Positions 24,404-33,837 of a stretch of 64,000 bases of DNA are shown here, one piece after another; position 1 is the first letter of the stretch; each line of letters begins with the position of its first letter. The stretch covers positions 16,168 to 80,167 of the forward strand of contig DEJF01000017.1 of assembly GCA_002353225.1 (NCBI GenBank), in the 5' to 3' direction. The notes under the pieces were generated by a model that did no database searches, was not told where the DNA came from, and was given only the letters and a program-made list of their open reading frames with translations. The position numbers were made by a program, and so were the translations under genes. This stretch comes from Prevotella sp. UBA2755. GTDB taxonomy: Bacteria > Bacteroidota > Bacteroidia > Bacteroidales > Bacteroidaceae.

Positions 24404-26479
24404 ATGAGAAGAGTACAAATACTGATTACCTGTTTAATGGCATGCTGTATCAACAGTCAGGCACAGATTCACAGAAAAGGAGAGGTCGACACCACAAAGA
24501 CGAGTAGGTCATATAACCTGAACCCTATTGTAGTAACAGGTTCTGGTCATCATCAGCGTCTGAAATCCACGGCAACCCCTGTTCATGTGATGAGTAACAG
24601 GGAGATTCGCGAGCAGGGTATCACGACCTTTGACCAAGCATTGACACGGATGATGCCACAGACCTCTATGGCACCCAATTCTATGGGAACCTTCCTTCGA
24701 CTGAACGGACTGGGCAACAAATACATCCTCATCCTTATCAACGGACAGAAAGTAACGGGTGACATCTCGAATAATGTCGACCTGAACCGCATTGACATGT
24801 CTCGTGTAGAGCGTATCGAGGTTCTCGACGGTGCCGCTTCTTCCCTCTATGGAAGTGATGCCATTGCCGGTGTTATCAATATCATTACAAGCCAACCGAC
24901 AGACGCACTTGTGAACGTTCATAACGATCTGAAAGTGAGTGGTAAAGGTGTACTGACAGAAAGTGTCGGATTGGATATTTACAAGAACGGTTTCGGTTCT
25001 TATACCACCTTTACGCACGACCGTGCTGACAGTTACCAGAACAACAACTTAGAATATGTGAAAGGCTCAGACACGGAGACTCAAGAGACTATTGCCCCCT
25101 TCTTCACAGGTTATCGCTCTAACGTCTTCAGTCAGAAGTTCACCTACAAACCCAACCAGAAACTTGCACTGAATGCAGGACTTAGTTATTCCTATAAAAT
25201 CACCGACCGTCCCAATACTCGTGAGGATATCACTGGTGGAACAGACTACGAAATGAGATATAAGGGATTCCGTTGGAACTTAGGTGGTATCTATAAATTC
25301 AGCAAGCGTAACTCCTTGCAGGCAGACTTCACGGTAGACCGCTTCCGCTATGGCAAGGAATATGATGTTGCCACTAAAACGAATGAGGTGGGTGACTATG
25401 TGCAGTCTAAGAAACAACGATCGATGGAGGGACAGTTGAAGGCAATCCTCGGTTTTACCAGTCACTCTACGACGATCTTCGGTGCTGACTGGCAGAAAGA
25501 CTACCTGACGGCTACGTCTGGCAACATTGACCAGCACGTGTCAACGTTTGCTGCCTATGCCCAGCATGAGATGAAGTTTCTCAAAGATTTCACGGCAACC
25601 TTAGGACTTCGATGGACACATCATGAGACTTTCAAGAACCATCTGACACCTAAGGCAACGCTGATGTATGCCCCGGGCAACTTCCGCTTCCGTGCTACTT
25701 ATTCAGCAGGATTCCGTGCTCCAGGACTGGACGAACTCTATTACCATTATTTCTCCGTCAACCGTGGTAAAGCACAGATTATCTTCGGTAACCAGGACTT
25801 GTCACCAGAGAAGAGCCATTATTTCTCGCTGAATGCGGAATATCACAATGACTTTATCGTAGTGAGTGTGATGGGGTACCTGAACCGTATCAAGGATATG
25901 GTGGTCAGACAGAACATCGATGTTGATGCCACCACCTTACAGATGTTACAAACGGAGTTTCCCGAAATGACTGCTGACCAGATGGCAAAACTGGAACGCT
26001 ACTCGCTCTACCGGAATAGTGACAAGGGCGATGTGAAGGGACTCCAAGTGAATGTATCAGCAAACCTGTTCACGGGTTTTAATCTCTCAGCGAACTATGC
26101 CTATACCTATGCACGCAGCAAGAGTGATGACGAATGGATGACATTGGAACGCAGCATACGGCATGCGGCAACTATTGCCGCTAACTATCATCATCAGTGG
26201 GGCAAGTATAAAATGAACATTAACTTAAACGGCAGACTGCAGTCGAAGACCTACTATCCCGATTATGAGGATGCCCCTGGCTTTGGAGTATGGAACCTGC
26301 AAACCACTCATACTTTTGATGTTGCCAGATGGGCGATAATAGAACCAAACATCGGTATCGATAATATTTTTGACAAGGTAGATCGTCGCATAGACTCCTC
26401 TTTACGGAAATATGCGCTCTACACTCCAGGCAGAATGCTGGTTGTTGGACTGAAAGTGAGATTTCTTTCGAAGCCTTAG
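24404..26479 (+). CDS. TonB-dependent receptor (third of the locus)
   Basis: A 691-residue receptor with signal peptide (ending NSQAQ, about residue 21), TonB box NPIVVTGSG, plug (FDQALTRMMPQTSM, LNGLGNKYILILINGQKV, VERIEVLDGAASSLYGSDAIAGVINIIT) and beta-barrel ending VGLKVRFLSKP. It is a paralogue of the receptor at 21006 (plug nearly superposable). It lies 79 bp after cbiK behind a hairpin, so it may be read from the riboswitch promoter at lower level. Corrinoid or other tetrapyrrole import is the best guess. It overlaps the convergent susD-like gene by 4 bp. Confidence 0.88.
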   Translation: MRRVQILITCLMACCINSQAQIHRKGEVDTTKTSRSYNLNPIVVTGSGHHQRLKSTATPVHVMSNREIREQGITTFDQALTRMMPQTSMAPNSMGTFLRLNGLGNKYILILINGQKVTGDISNNVDLNRIDMSRVERIEVLDGAASSLYGSDAIAGVINIITSQPTDALVNVHNDLKVSGKGVLTESVGLDIYKNGFGSYTTFTHDRADSYQNNNLEYVKGSDTETQETIAPFFTGYRSNVFSQKFTYKPNQKLALNAGLSYSYKITDRPNTREDITGGTDYEMRYKGFRWNLGGIYKFSKRNSLQADFTVDRFRYGKEYDVATKTNEVGDYVQSKKQRSMEGQLKAILGFTSHSTTIFGADWQKDYLTATSGNIDQHVSTFAAYAQHEMKFLKDFTATLGLRWTHHETFKNHLTPKATLMYAPGNFRFRATYSAGFRAPGLDELYYHYFSVNRGKAQIIFGNQDLSPEKSHYFSLNAEYHNDFIVVSVMGYLNRIKDMVVRQNIDVDATTLQMLQTEFPEMTADQMAKLERYSLYRNSDKGDVKGLQVNVSANLFTGFNLSANYAYTYARSKSDDEWMTLERSIRHAATIAANYHHQWGKYKMNINLNGRLQSKTYYPDYEDAPGFGVWNLQTTHTFDVARWAIIEPNIGIDNIFDKVDRRIDSSLRKYALYTPGRMLVVGLKVRFLSKP

Positions 26480-28026
26480 TATCCAGGATTCTGTGTCAGG
26501 TTCTGATTCATGGCACGGACATCAGCAGGAATAGGGAAGAGGGTGGTGTGACCATCACTCTCATCCACTTTGTCAGGTCCTTCGTATAAGGACTTGTATT
26601 TGCCAAAGCGGATAAGGTCCTGACGACGCCATCCCTCCCAACAGAGTTCTAACAGACGTTCGTCCAAGAGGTTGTCGAGACTAATGGACCGTGATGGCAT
26701 GTTAACACGTTGGCGCACAAGGTCATAATCATCCTGTCCGCCTATTCCCAGACGGAATTGCGCCTCGGCACGCATCAGCAGCACATCAGCAAAACGGAAG
26801 AGTACGATGTCATTATCCATCAGTTTACCGTCCTTCATGGCGTTTTTGTCGACCTCGTATTTAAACATACGGGCACCAGCGGTCTCTACATATGGGGAAC
26901 CGCTAAGGTCCATCTCCACCTCCATAGGATAATAGATGAGCGGGTTGCCTGTACGGTCGGTTATTTCATTGCCGTAAAGGTCATAGACCTGATCTGCATA
27001 GTAGTTATAGAAAAAGCGGCTGTCCACGTAATCTGTTCCGTAGCCGAATATCTCCAAGGCATGTTTCGTGGCGCAACTGCCGTTCTCCGCCGTGAAGCCG
27101 TAGGCTGCCGCCTGCCGATAATGATAACTGCGGTAGAGGTTCTGCTGCTGGTTGGTATACAGGTCTCTGTCCATGGGGATTACGAAGATATTCTCTTTGG
27201 AGTTCTCATTATATACCAGGAAGTTATTTGAGTAATTCTCTTCTAACTCAAAACCTAAACTTTCTATCTCATTACAATAATCGATGCACTTCTCATAGTA
27301 ACTATTCTGCGACTTACCTGTATAGACACTGGCATTAAGCATCAACTTAGCAAGTACAAAAGCACATACCGGGTAAGTAATACGTCCATAGAAATCCCCT
27401 TTCTTGGTACTATTCACATGATAGATGTAGTCACGTACCTCTGTCAGTTCTTTGACGATGAAGTTGAAGACTACGGCTCTCTTCTCTCTGGTGACCTGAT
27501 TCATGGCGACATCACTGGAAGTCACCAAGGGAACATCGCCGAAGAGGTCTATCAGATACCAGTAGTATATAGCACGTAGTGCCCTTATCTCACCATGCCA
27601 GGTAATATACTGTTCCTCTGTGGTGAGGTCTACGTATTTGTCAAGCATCTCCAGGGAACGGTTGCATAGCGTGATGACTTTATAGAGGTAGAGCCATGCG
27701 TTCTTGGGAATCTCATGACCAGCCGTCCATGAGTGCATATACATCGCCTGCCAGATACCACCATCAAACCAGTCACCACCGCGGGTGGGCAGCATCGCCT
27801 CGTCACTGCCGAACGTATTCAGGTCGTAGATGCCACGACAGGTACCTTGCAGCCCTTGTCCGTCAGTATTGCCCCCGATATAGGAATAAAGGGTGGCAAC
27901 AGTATTCTGGTATAGTGTGGAGGCATTGGTAATTGCCTTCTCCTCAGGAATCTGGTCTCTGGGTTCTTCGCTAAGGGTGCAACTTGTCAAGATGATGGAC
28001 AATATGATAGAAAGCATTTTTTTCAT
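26476..28026 (-). CDS. SusD/RagB-family surface nutrient-binding lipoprotein
   Basis: A 516-residue lipoprotein (lipobox LTSC, Cys16) of the SusD/RagB family: the N-terminal helical part has YLYKVITLCNRSLEMLD and EIRALRAIYYWYLIDLFGDVPLV; the C-terminal part has LFRFADVLLMRAEAQFRLG and ELCWEGWRRQDLIRFGKY, then FPIPADVRAMNQNLTQNPGY. These lids bind substrate and close the SusC barrel. It follows the susC-like gene by 12 bp. Length and features are normal. No polysaccharide-degrading enzyme, sigma/anti-sigma pair or hybrid sensor is next to it, so the substrate is open. Confidence 0.93.
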   Translation of the reverse strand: MKKMLSIILSIILTSCTLSEEPRDQIPEEKAITNASTLYQNTVATLYSYIGGNTDGQGLQGTCRGIYDLNTFGSDEAMLPTRGGDWFDGGIWQAMYMHSWTAGHEIPKNAWLYLYKVITLCNRSLEMLDKYVDLTTEEQYITWHGEIRALRAIYYWYLIDLFGDVPLVTSSDVAMNQVTREKRAVVFNFIVKELTEVRDYIYHVNSTKKGDFYGRITYPVCAFVLAKLMLNASVYTGKSQNSYYEKCIDYCNEIESLGFELEENYSNNFLVYNENSKENIFVIPMDRDLYTNQQQNLYRSYHYRQAAAYGFTAENGSCATKHALEIFGYGTDYVDSRFFYNYYADQVYDLYGNEITDRTGNPLIYYPMEVEMDLSGSPYVETAGARMFKYEVDKNAMKDGKLMDNDIVLFRFADVLLMRAEAQFRLGIGGQDDYDLVRQRVNMPSRSISLDNLLDERLLELCWEGWRRQDLIRFGKYKSLYEGPDKVDESDGHTTLFPIPADVRAMNQNLTQNPGY

Positions 28027-28038
28027 AGTCGGAAGGAA

Positions 28039-30699
28039 TTAGAATTGAATACTGAGTCCAAATGAATAGGTGCGATATACGGGAATGGAGCGCTTGTCGT
28101 CAACACCCAGTGTGGAGTCGACCATCGATGAGTTAATCATAGGTGTTAACCCGGAGTAACTAGTGATGGTGGCAAGGTTGTTGACAGAGCAGGACAAACG
28201 GAGGTTCCTGATGTACTTGGAGCGGATGGGTACGTTCCAGCCGATGGTGACATAGTCAATGTTCACGTAGTCACCACGCTCCAGCCAGTAGTCACTGATG
28301 TCCTGGTCTTGGATATTCATTTCCAGAGCCCCTTGCATGACGTTATAGTTAGGCAAGGAGAGCATATTCATATAGGCAAGTTTGGTACCATTATAAATCT
28401 TATGTCCAAAGGCGCCATTCAGTTGCATGGTGATGTCCCACTGCTTATAGCGGAAAGCGAAGTTTGAACCCATCATTGCCTTAGGCGTGGCTTGTCCGCA
28501 GATATATTTCTCCTCAGTCAGGTCGTAACGTTTAGAGCCGTTTTCCATTGTAATGAGTCCTTTGCAATGTGGCAGGTAGAAGACGCCTAACGGTTGTCCT
28601 ACAATCTGGAAACAGGCATCACTCGCTCCGTGATAGCCGGCGCCAACCAGTCCGCTGATGCCCTTGATCTCGGGGGCAGTCAGGTATTCACCGTCATAAT
28701 AACCATTTAAGGTGATGAGTTTGTTACGCTCGAAGGTCCAGTTCATGTTGATATCCAGTTCCATGTCCTTGGTGCGTAAGGGAGTGATGCCGAAGCCAAT
28801 CTCCAGACCGCTATTGCGCATCTTACCGAGGTTGGCAAGCAGATGGTCGTAAGTGAAGGGCGGTACACTCACATTATAGTTGTAGAGCATGTCGGAAGTC
28901 CTGGAAGTATAGAAGTCGGCAGTTAGCATGATGCGGTTGTCCCAGAAGGCAAGGTCGATACCCACGTTAAAGGTCCGCTTGATTTCCCAGCGCAGGTCAG
29001 GGTTAGCATTACGGATGATGCCCAATGTTACGGCAGGTGCTCCCTCAACCGACACGATACCGTTGGGCATGATGAGTTGCTGTGACAGGTAGGAGTCAAT
29101 ACCTCCGAGGTTGCCGCTCACGCCATAGCCCATACGTACCTTGAACTTCTTCAGCCAGTCAAAGCGTTTCATCCAAGGCTCATCACTGACAATCCAGGCA
29201 CCGCTGACAGAGGGGAAGAAACCCCATTTATTGTTTTTACCCACCTTTGACGATCCGTCGAAACGGGCATTGGCGGAAAGGGTATAGCGGTTTTTATAGG
29301 TGTAGAGGGCATGGAGAAGGAAAGACTCCATGTGAGAGTCGGTATAGAAAGAATTGGTACCGTTCCAAGGACGTACGGCTCCTGCCGATAAGTTGTTATA
29401 GCCGAAAGCGTCAGTAGAAAAATTACTAACGGTAGTATAGAACCCCTTTTGTTTGTTGTGCTCAGATTCTCCAAGTGCCATCAGTTCCACATGGTGTTTG
29501 GCAAAGTCATGCTGCCAGTTCAGAGAGAGGTTAAACAGTCGCTCCTCTGTCTTGCTCGAACGTCGGAATGCCTCTCCATGGCTCCACACATAGGTGGGAT
29601 AATAATGTCCGCTATGAATATTGTTATAACTGAATGAGCCGAAGGCTGTCAATGTTAGGTTATAGCCGAGGTCTACCTTTGCTTTCAGGTGAACATTGAA
29701 ATGCGCATTATTATCATCATCCTTCATCTCCATAAGAGAGTAGGGGTTGTTAATCCACAGTGCCTCTGTCACTTGGTCGTAGCCGCCATTCTCATTCTTT
29801 CCCTCCGTGAAGGTAGGATTAAAGGTGGCTGCAGAATAGAATAGTTTCTGTCTGAGGGGAATATAGTCGTTTTTCTGCAATGAGCCGAAGATGCCAAGGT
29901 CGATCGTTAAGTGATTGTCGAAGGCAAGTTGGGAGACATCTAATTTGGCGATGTAGTTGCGAAAGCGGTTATTCTTCACCACCGTCTGATGGTCTGTCAT
30001 GCTAATAGAGGCGCGGTAGTTGGCCGTTTCGTTACCACCTCCGAAAGCGATATGGTGGTTATGGACAAATCCAGTGCGGATAGGTGCGTTGATAAATTCT
30101 GAGTTGTGACCGTTATCTATAATCGTCATCCCTAACTGTCGTGCCGCCTGACGGAACTGGTCTGCACTCAGCATGTCCAGGTTTTTATAGACACTCTCGA
30201 AACCGACATTACCGTCATAGGCAATATGGAATTGTCCCCCTTTACCTTTCTTCGTTGCCACCTGAATGACACCAGCGGCACCACGGCTACCATACTGTGC
30301 TGTCTCAGAGGCATCTTTCAGAATGGTGAAACTCTCAATGTCAGCAGGGTAGATGGTCGACAGTGTCGTGATGTCACTCTGCACACCGTCGATAATTACC
30401 AGAGGGTCATTACCTCCGGTCAGCGAGGTGGTACCACGTACCCTGACTGCACTAATCATTGCCTCTTGGTTGCCTCCCGTCTGAATCTGCACACCCGCAG
30501 CCTGACCATTCAGTGCGTCTAATGAGTTGGTAATCATACCTTTGTTCATACGATCCGACGTCACTTTGTCTACAGCCCCCGCCGTTGTTATCTCATTGCC
30601 TTGTGTATAGCCGATATTTAATCTGGTGGAGTCTGCCTTCTGTGCATAAGTGTGTAATGCCGTTCCTGTTACGAAGGTTAGAATTAGAATTATTTTCAT
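28039..30699 (-). CDS. SusC/RagA-family TonB-linked outer-membrane transporter, short form
   Basis: An 886-residue SusC-like barrel protein with signal peptide (ending HTYAQ). The plug starts almost at once: AGAVDKVTSDRM, SLDALNGQAAGVQIQTGG, VRVRGTTSLTGGNDPLVIIDGV, IESFTILKDASETAQYGSRGAAGVIQVATKKGK. The carboxypeptidase-regulatory-like N-terminal domain found in most SusC proteins is missing, and the TonB box is not obvious. The barrel ends in YSFGLSIQF. It is the first gene of a two-gene operon with the SusD-like lid. Candidate substrates include peptides or glycans; its closeness to the B12 genes may be coincidental. Confidence 0.92.
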   Translation of the reverse strand: MKIILILTFVTGTALHTYAQKADSTRLNIGYTQGNEITTAGAVDKVTSDRMNKGMITNSLDALNGQAAGVQIQTGGNQEAMISAVRVRGTTSLTGGNDPLVIIDGVQSDITTLSTIYPADIESFTILKDASETAQYGSRGAAGVIQVATKKGKGGQFHIAYDGNVGFESVYKNLDMLSADQFRQAARQLGMTIIDNGHNSEFINAPIRTGFVHNHHIAFGGGNETANYRASISMTDHQTVVKNNRFRNYIAKLDVSQLAFDNHLTIDLGIFGSLQKNDYIPLRQKLFYSAATFNPTFTEGKNENGGYDQVTEALWINNPYSLMEMKDDDNNAHFNVHLKAKVDLGYNLTLTAFGSFSYNNIHSGHYYPTYVWSHGEAFRRSSKTEERLFNLSLNWQHDFAKHHVELMALGESEHNKQKGFYTTVSNFSTDAFGYNNLSAGAVRPWNGTNSFYTDSHMESFLLHALYTYKNRYTLSANARFDGSSKVGKNNKWGFFPSVSGAWIVSDEPWMKRFDWLKKFKVRMGYGVSGNLGGIDSYLSQQLIMPNGIVSVEGAPAVTLGIIRNANPDLRWEIKRTFNVGIDLAFWDNRIMLTADFYTSRTSDMLYNYNVSVPPFTYDHLLANLGKMRNSGLEIGFGITPLRTKDMELDINMNWTFERNKLITLNGYYDGEYLTAPEIKGISGLVGAGYHGASDACFQIVGQPLGVFYLPHCKGLITMENGSKRYDLTEEKYICGQATPKAMMGSNFAFRYKQWDITMQLNGAFGHKIYNGTKLAYMNMLSLPNYNVMQGALEMNIQDQDISDYWLERGDYVNIDYVTIGWNVPIRSKYIRNLRLSCSVNNLATITSYSGLTPMINSSMVDSTLGVDDKRSIPVYRTYSFGLSIQF

Positions 30700-30719
30700 A
30701 TAGTTTCGCGATTTTATCG

Positions 30720-30749
30720 CAAAGATACTAAAATACCTTTAAAACCAAA
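30720..30749 (-). promoter_or_regulatory. Promoter of the susC-susD-like operon
   Basis: The minus strand shows TATCTTTG (complement of 30720-30727) with TTTG (complement of 30746-30749) 18 bases upstream. It lies 20 bp before the ATG at 30699. Confidence 0.7.
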
Positions 30750-30829
30750 CAAAAAGTATAGGAAAATTGTCAGTGCTTTTTCCTATTCCATAAAAAATCG
30801 CTATCTTTGTACCCAAATTAGTCATTAGA

Positions 30830-31780
30830 ATGGAATACGCATTATTTAAGAACCGTAGTTATCGTGGGGTCATCTCTGCAGGCTTTGGGTTATACTTTTC
30901 TCATTTCCGTCTGTTTTTCAAGGCTTCATGGGTGATGGCTGTCATCTTTGCCGTTGTCTTCGCTACTTTGGAAATGCTGTTGTCTGTACAGTTGCCTGCA
31001 CTCTCAGCGACTATCATGAAACAGGAACTGGTGTTGAGAACGGAATTGTCACCAGAAGTCGCTCAACAATATTTAATGGCAATAGGTATTACCTTATTGC
31101 TCGGATTACTATATGTCGTGGTGGAGGCACTGACGACGGCAACAGTGTTGAATAAACTAAAGGAACATCATGATACGAATACGATGATGATGCCTAAACG
31201 TTGGTTTGCTATTTCCCGTCGTATGATGGGACGTACCTTGAAAGGGTATGTATTTATTATCCTGACGGTATTGGCACCTGTAGTGTTGGTGGCGTTTCTT
31301 TTAGTGGCATTACATCATTTGATGCCTGCCGCTACAATGACATTGATGATAATCGTTGCCGTGCTTTTCATGCTGTTAGGGCTGATGTGTTTCCCCATGT
31401 TGTTTGTATTCGTTAAATATGTAATGAATCAAGGGAAGTCGTATTTCCACTTGCTTCGTCCATCCTATATAATAGGACTACGCCATTGGGGACATATCTT
31501 CACCACCTGTCTGATAGGTGGGATGATAGTCTGTGTCATGGCAGGTATCTGTTGCTTGCCTGCTATTATCCTTGCACAGGCTCATTGGATTTCGCAGGAA
31601 GGATTCCTGAATGGTGACCCTTTGGGCATGCCTGACTATATTAATATGATGTCGTACATCACCTACTTCCTGACAGGTTTTATATTGATCTATCTCTGTA
31701 TGCCGATGCTGATGATATGGTATTATATGTATGGTTCGATAGAGACCTATGAACAAGAGAAAAATAAACTAGATATATGA
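30830..31780 (+). CDS. Conserved multi-pass membrane protein
   Basis: A 316-residue membrane protein with about six hydrophobic segments (near residues 32-52, 80-105, 138-165, 168-195, 220-250 and 275-300). N-terminal [25 protein letters not shown] and the central arginine-rich [14 protein letters not shown] are typical of an uncharacterised Bacteroidales family. No enzymatic motif is seen. TATCTTTG at 30802-30809 is the likely -7 box. It overlaps hisB by ATGA, so it heads an operon with hisB and the oxidoreductase, but gives no clue to a histidine-related role. Confidence 0.8.
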   Translation: MEYALFKNRSYRGVISAGFGLYFSHFRLFFKASWVMAVIFAVVFATLEMLLSVQLPALSATIMKQELVLRTELSPEVAQQYLMAIGITLLLGLLYVVVEALTTATVLNKLKEHHDTNTMMMPKRWFAISRRMMGRTLKGYVFIILTVLAPVVLVAFLLVALHHLMPAATMTLMIIVAVLFMLLGLMCFPMLFVFVKYVMNQGKSYFHLLRPSYIIGLRHWGHIFTTCLIGGMIVCVMAGICCLPAIILAQAHWISQEGFLNGDPLGMPDYINMMSYITYFLTGFILIYLCMPMLMIWYYMYGSIETYEQEKNKLDI

Positions 31781-32835
31781 AAAGACTGTTATTTATTGAC
31801 CGCGACGGCACGATTATTGAGGAGCCTGCTGATGAACAGATAGACTCTTTCGAGAAACTGAGATTCGTAGAGGGAGTTATCCGTAACCTCGTGTTCATCC
31901 GTCAGCGACTCGACTTCGAATTTGTGATGGTCAGTAATCAGGACGGATTGGGTACAGACGCATTTCCAGAGGAAACATTTTGGCCCGTACATAACTTCAT
32001 TCTCCAGACGTTGAAGAGCGAAGGAGTGGAATTTGACGATATACTGATTGATCCTCATTTTCCAGAGGACAATGCGCCAACCCGTAAGCCTAATACAGGA
32101 CTGGTAGAGAAATATATGAACAATCCCGAATACGATATCGCTAATAGTTATGTTATTGGCGATCGTGATACTGACCGTCAGTTCGCGGCGAATATCGGTT
32201 GTAAGTTCCTGCAGATAGGTAGTTGGGACAAAGTTACGGAGATTCTCTTTGCTGGTGAGCGTTATGCGGAGGTGAAGCGTACAACGAAGGAAACCGATAT
32301 AGAGATTAAGGTATGGATGGATGGTACAGGCAAGTGTGATATCTCCACGGGACTGGGTTTCTTCGACCACATGTTAGAGCAGATAGGTAAACATGGAATG
32401 ATGGACCTGACGATACACACCAAGGGCGATTTGGAGGTGGACGAGCACCACACCATCGAGGACACCGCAATAGCACTGGGCGAGTGTTTCCTGAAGGCAT
32501 TAGGAGACAAACGGGGTATCGAGCGTTACGGCTACTGTCTGCCGATGGACGATTGCCTGTGCAGTGTCGCCCTCGACTTCGGAGGTCGTCCCTGGCTTGT
32601 ATGGGATGCTGAGTTCCGTCGTGAGAAGATAGGGGAGATGCCTACAGAGATGTTCCTGCATTTCTTTAAGAGTCTGAGTGATGCCGCCAAGATGAATCTG
32701 AATATTAAAGCGGAGGGCACAAATGAACACCATAAGATTGAAGGTATCTTCAAGGCATTAGCCCGAGCGCTGAAGATGGCGGTGCATCGTGATATCTATC
32801 ATTATGAGTTACCTAGCACCAAAGGTTTATTATAA
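31777..32835 (+). CDS. hisB: Bifunctional histidinol-phosphatase / imidazoleglycerol-phosphate dehydratase
   Basis: A 352-residue two-domain enzyme for steps 6 and 8 of histidine synthesis. Residues 1-~165 are a HAD phosphatase (FIDRDGTII, Asp8 and Asp10; [26 protein letters not shown]). Residues ~170-352 are the dehydratase ([44 protein letters not shown]). Compared with the E. coli enzyme the zinc loop is changed: the stretch reads [16 protein letters not shown], keeping the His but with none of the Cys ligands. The other his genes of this window lie 20 kb away on the opposite strand. Confidence 0.95.
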   Translation: MKRLLFIDRDGTIIEEPADEQIDSFEKLRFVEGVIRNLVFIRQRLDFEFVMVSNQDGLGTDAFPEETFWPVHNFILQTLKSEGVEFDDILIDPHFPEDNAPTRKPNTGLVEKYMNNPEYDIANSYVIGDRDTDRQFAANIGCKFLQIGSWDKVTEILFAGERYAEVKRTTKETDIEIKVWMDGTGKCDISTGLGFFDHMLEQIGKHGMMDLTIHTKGDLEVDEHHTIEDTAIALGECFLKALGDKRGIERYGYCLPMDDCLCSVALDFGGRPWLVWDAEFRREKIGEMPTEMFLHFFKSLSDAAKMNLNIKAEGTNEHHKIEGIFKALARALKMAVHRDIYHYELPSTKGLL

Positions 32836-32859
32836 ACTATGAACTCTGAACTCTAAACT

Positions 32860-33837
32860 ATGAACTATATCAAGTGGGGATTCATCGGCTGTGGTGAGGT
32901 GACTGAGATTAAGAGCGGTCCCGCCTTCTCAGAAGTGGAAGGCTCCAGCGTTGTCGCAGTGATGAGCCGTACAGAGGAGCGTGCCCGCACCTATGCTATC
33001 AAACATGGCATTCCTAAATGGTATACCGATGCACAGAAATTAATCAATGACCCGGATGTCAATGCCATTTACGTCGCCACTCCTCCCAGTAGTCATGCGA
33101 CGTATGCCATCATGTCGATGAAAGCTGGAAAACCAGTCTATGTCGAGAAGCCATTAGCATCGACTTATGAGGACTGTGCCCGTGTCAACCGTGTCAGTGA
33201 GGAAACGGGGATGCCGTGTTTTGTTGCCTATTACCGTCGCTACCTTCCTTATTTCCAGAAAGTAAAGGATATTGTGAACAGCGGACAGATAGGTAAAGTC
33301 GTTAATGTGCATGTCCGTTTTGCCGTCCCATCTCGCGAGGAAGATAAGGCAAAGACGTTGCCATGGCGTCTGCAGCCAGATATTGCAGGGGGTGGCTATT
33401 TCTATGATCTCGCCCCTCATCAGTTAGACCTGCTGCAGGATATCTTTGGTGTCATCATCGAGGCTCGTGGTATCTGCGCCAACCGTGGTGGACTGTATCA
33501 GGCGGAGGATAGTGTGAGTGCGTGCTTCCAGTTTGAGAATGGACTGCCTGGCAGTGGCTCATGGTGCTTCGTTGCCCATGAGTCAGCTCGTGAGGACCGT
33601 ATCGAACTGATTGGCGACCAAGGGTCTGTGAGTTTCTCGGTATTCGACTACCAGCCCATTAAACTGCATACCAGTGAGGGGGCGGAGAGTATCACGGTAC
33701 CCAATCCACCCTATGTGCAGTATCCGTTAATTAAAAAAGTGATTGAGCATCTTCAAGGTCTTGACATATGCAATTGCACGAGTGTTTCGGCAACGCCCGT
33801 CAACTGGGCGCTAGACCGTATTCTTGGTAAATTCTGA
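32860..33837 (+). CDS. Gfo/Idh/MocA-family NAD(P)-dependent oxidoreductase
   Basis: A 325-residue sugar-type dehydrogenase. The N-terminal Rossmann fold has WGFIGCGEVTE (residues 5-15), NAIYVATPPSSHATYAI, and the family EKPLA motif; the C-terminal beta-sheet domain includes GGGYFYDLAPHQLDLLQ. The substrate is unknown; many relatives oxidise inositol or amino sugars. Its ATG lies inside a run of TGAACTC-type repeat units (32837-32865), so the first residues MNY come from repeat DNA. It sits 24 bp after hisB and overlaps the next gene's start by 1 bp. Confidence 0.9.
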   Translation: MNYIKWGFIGCGEVTEIKSGPAFSEVEGSSVVAVMSRTEERARTYAIKHGIPKWYTDAQKLINDPDVNAIYVATPPSSHATYAIMSMKAGKPVYVEKPLASTYEDCARVNRVSEETGMPCFVAYYRRYLPYFQKVKDIVNSGQIGKVVNVHVRFAVPSREEDKAKTLPWRLQPDIAGGGYFYDLAPHQLDLLQDIFGVIIEARGICANRGGLYQAEDSVSACFQFENGLPGSGSWCFVAHESAREDRIELIGDQGSVSFSVFDYQPIKLHTSEGAESITVPNPPYVQYPLIKKVIEHLQGLDICNCTSVSATPVNWALDRILGKF

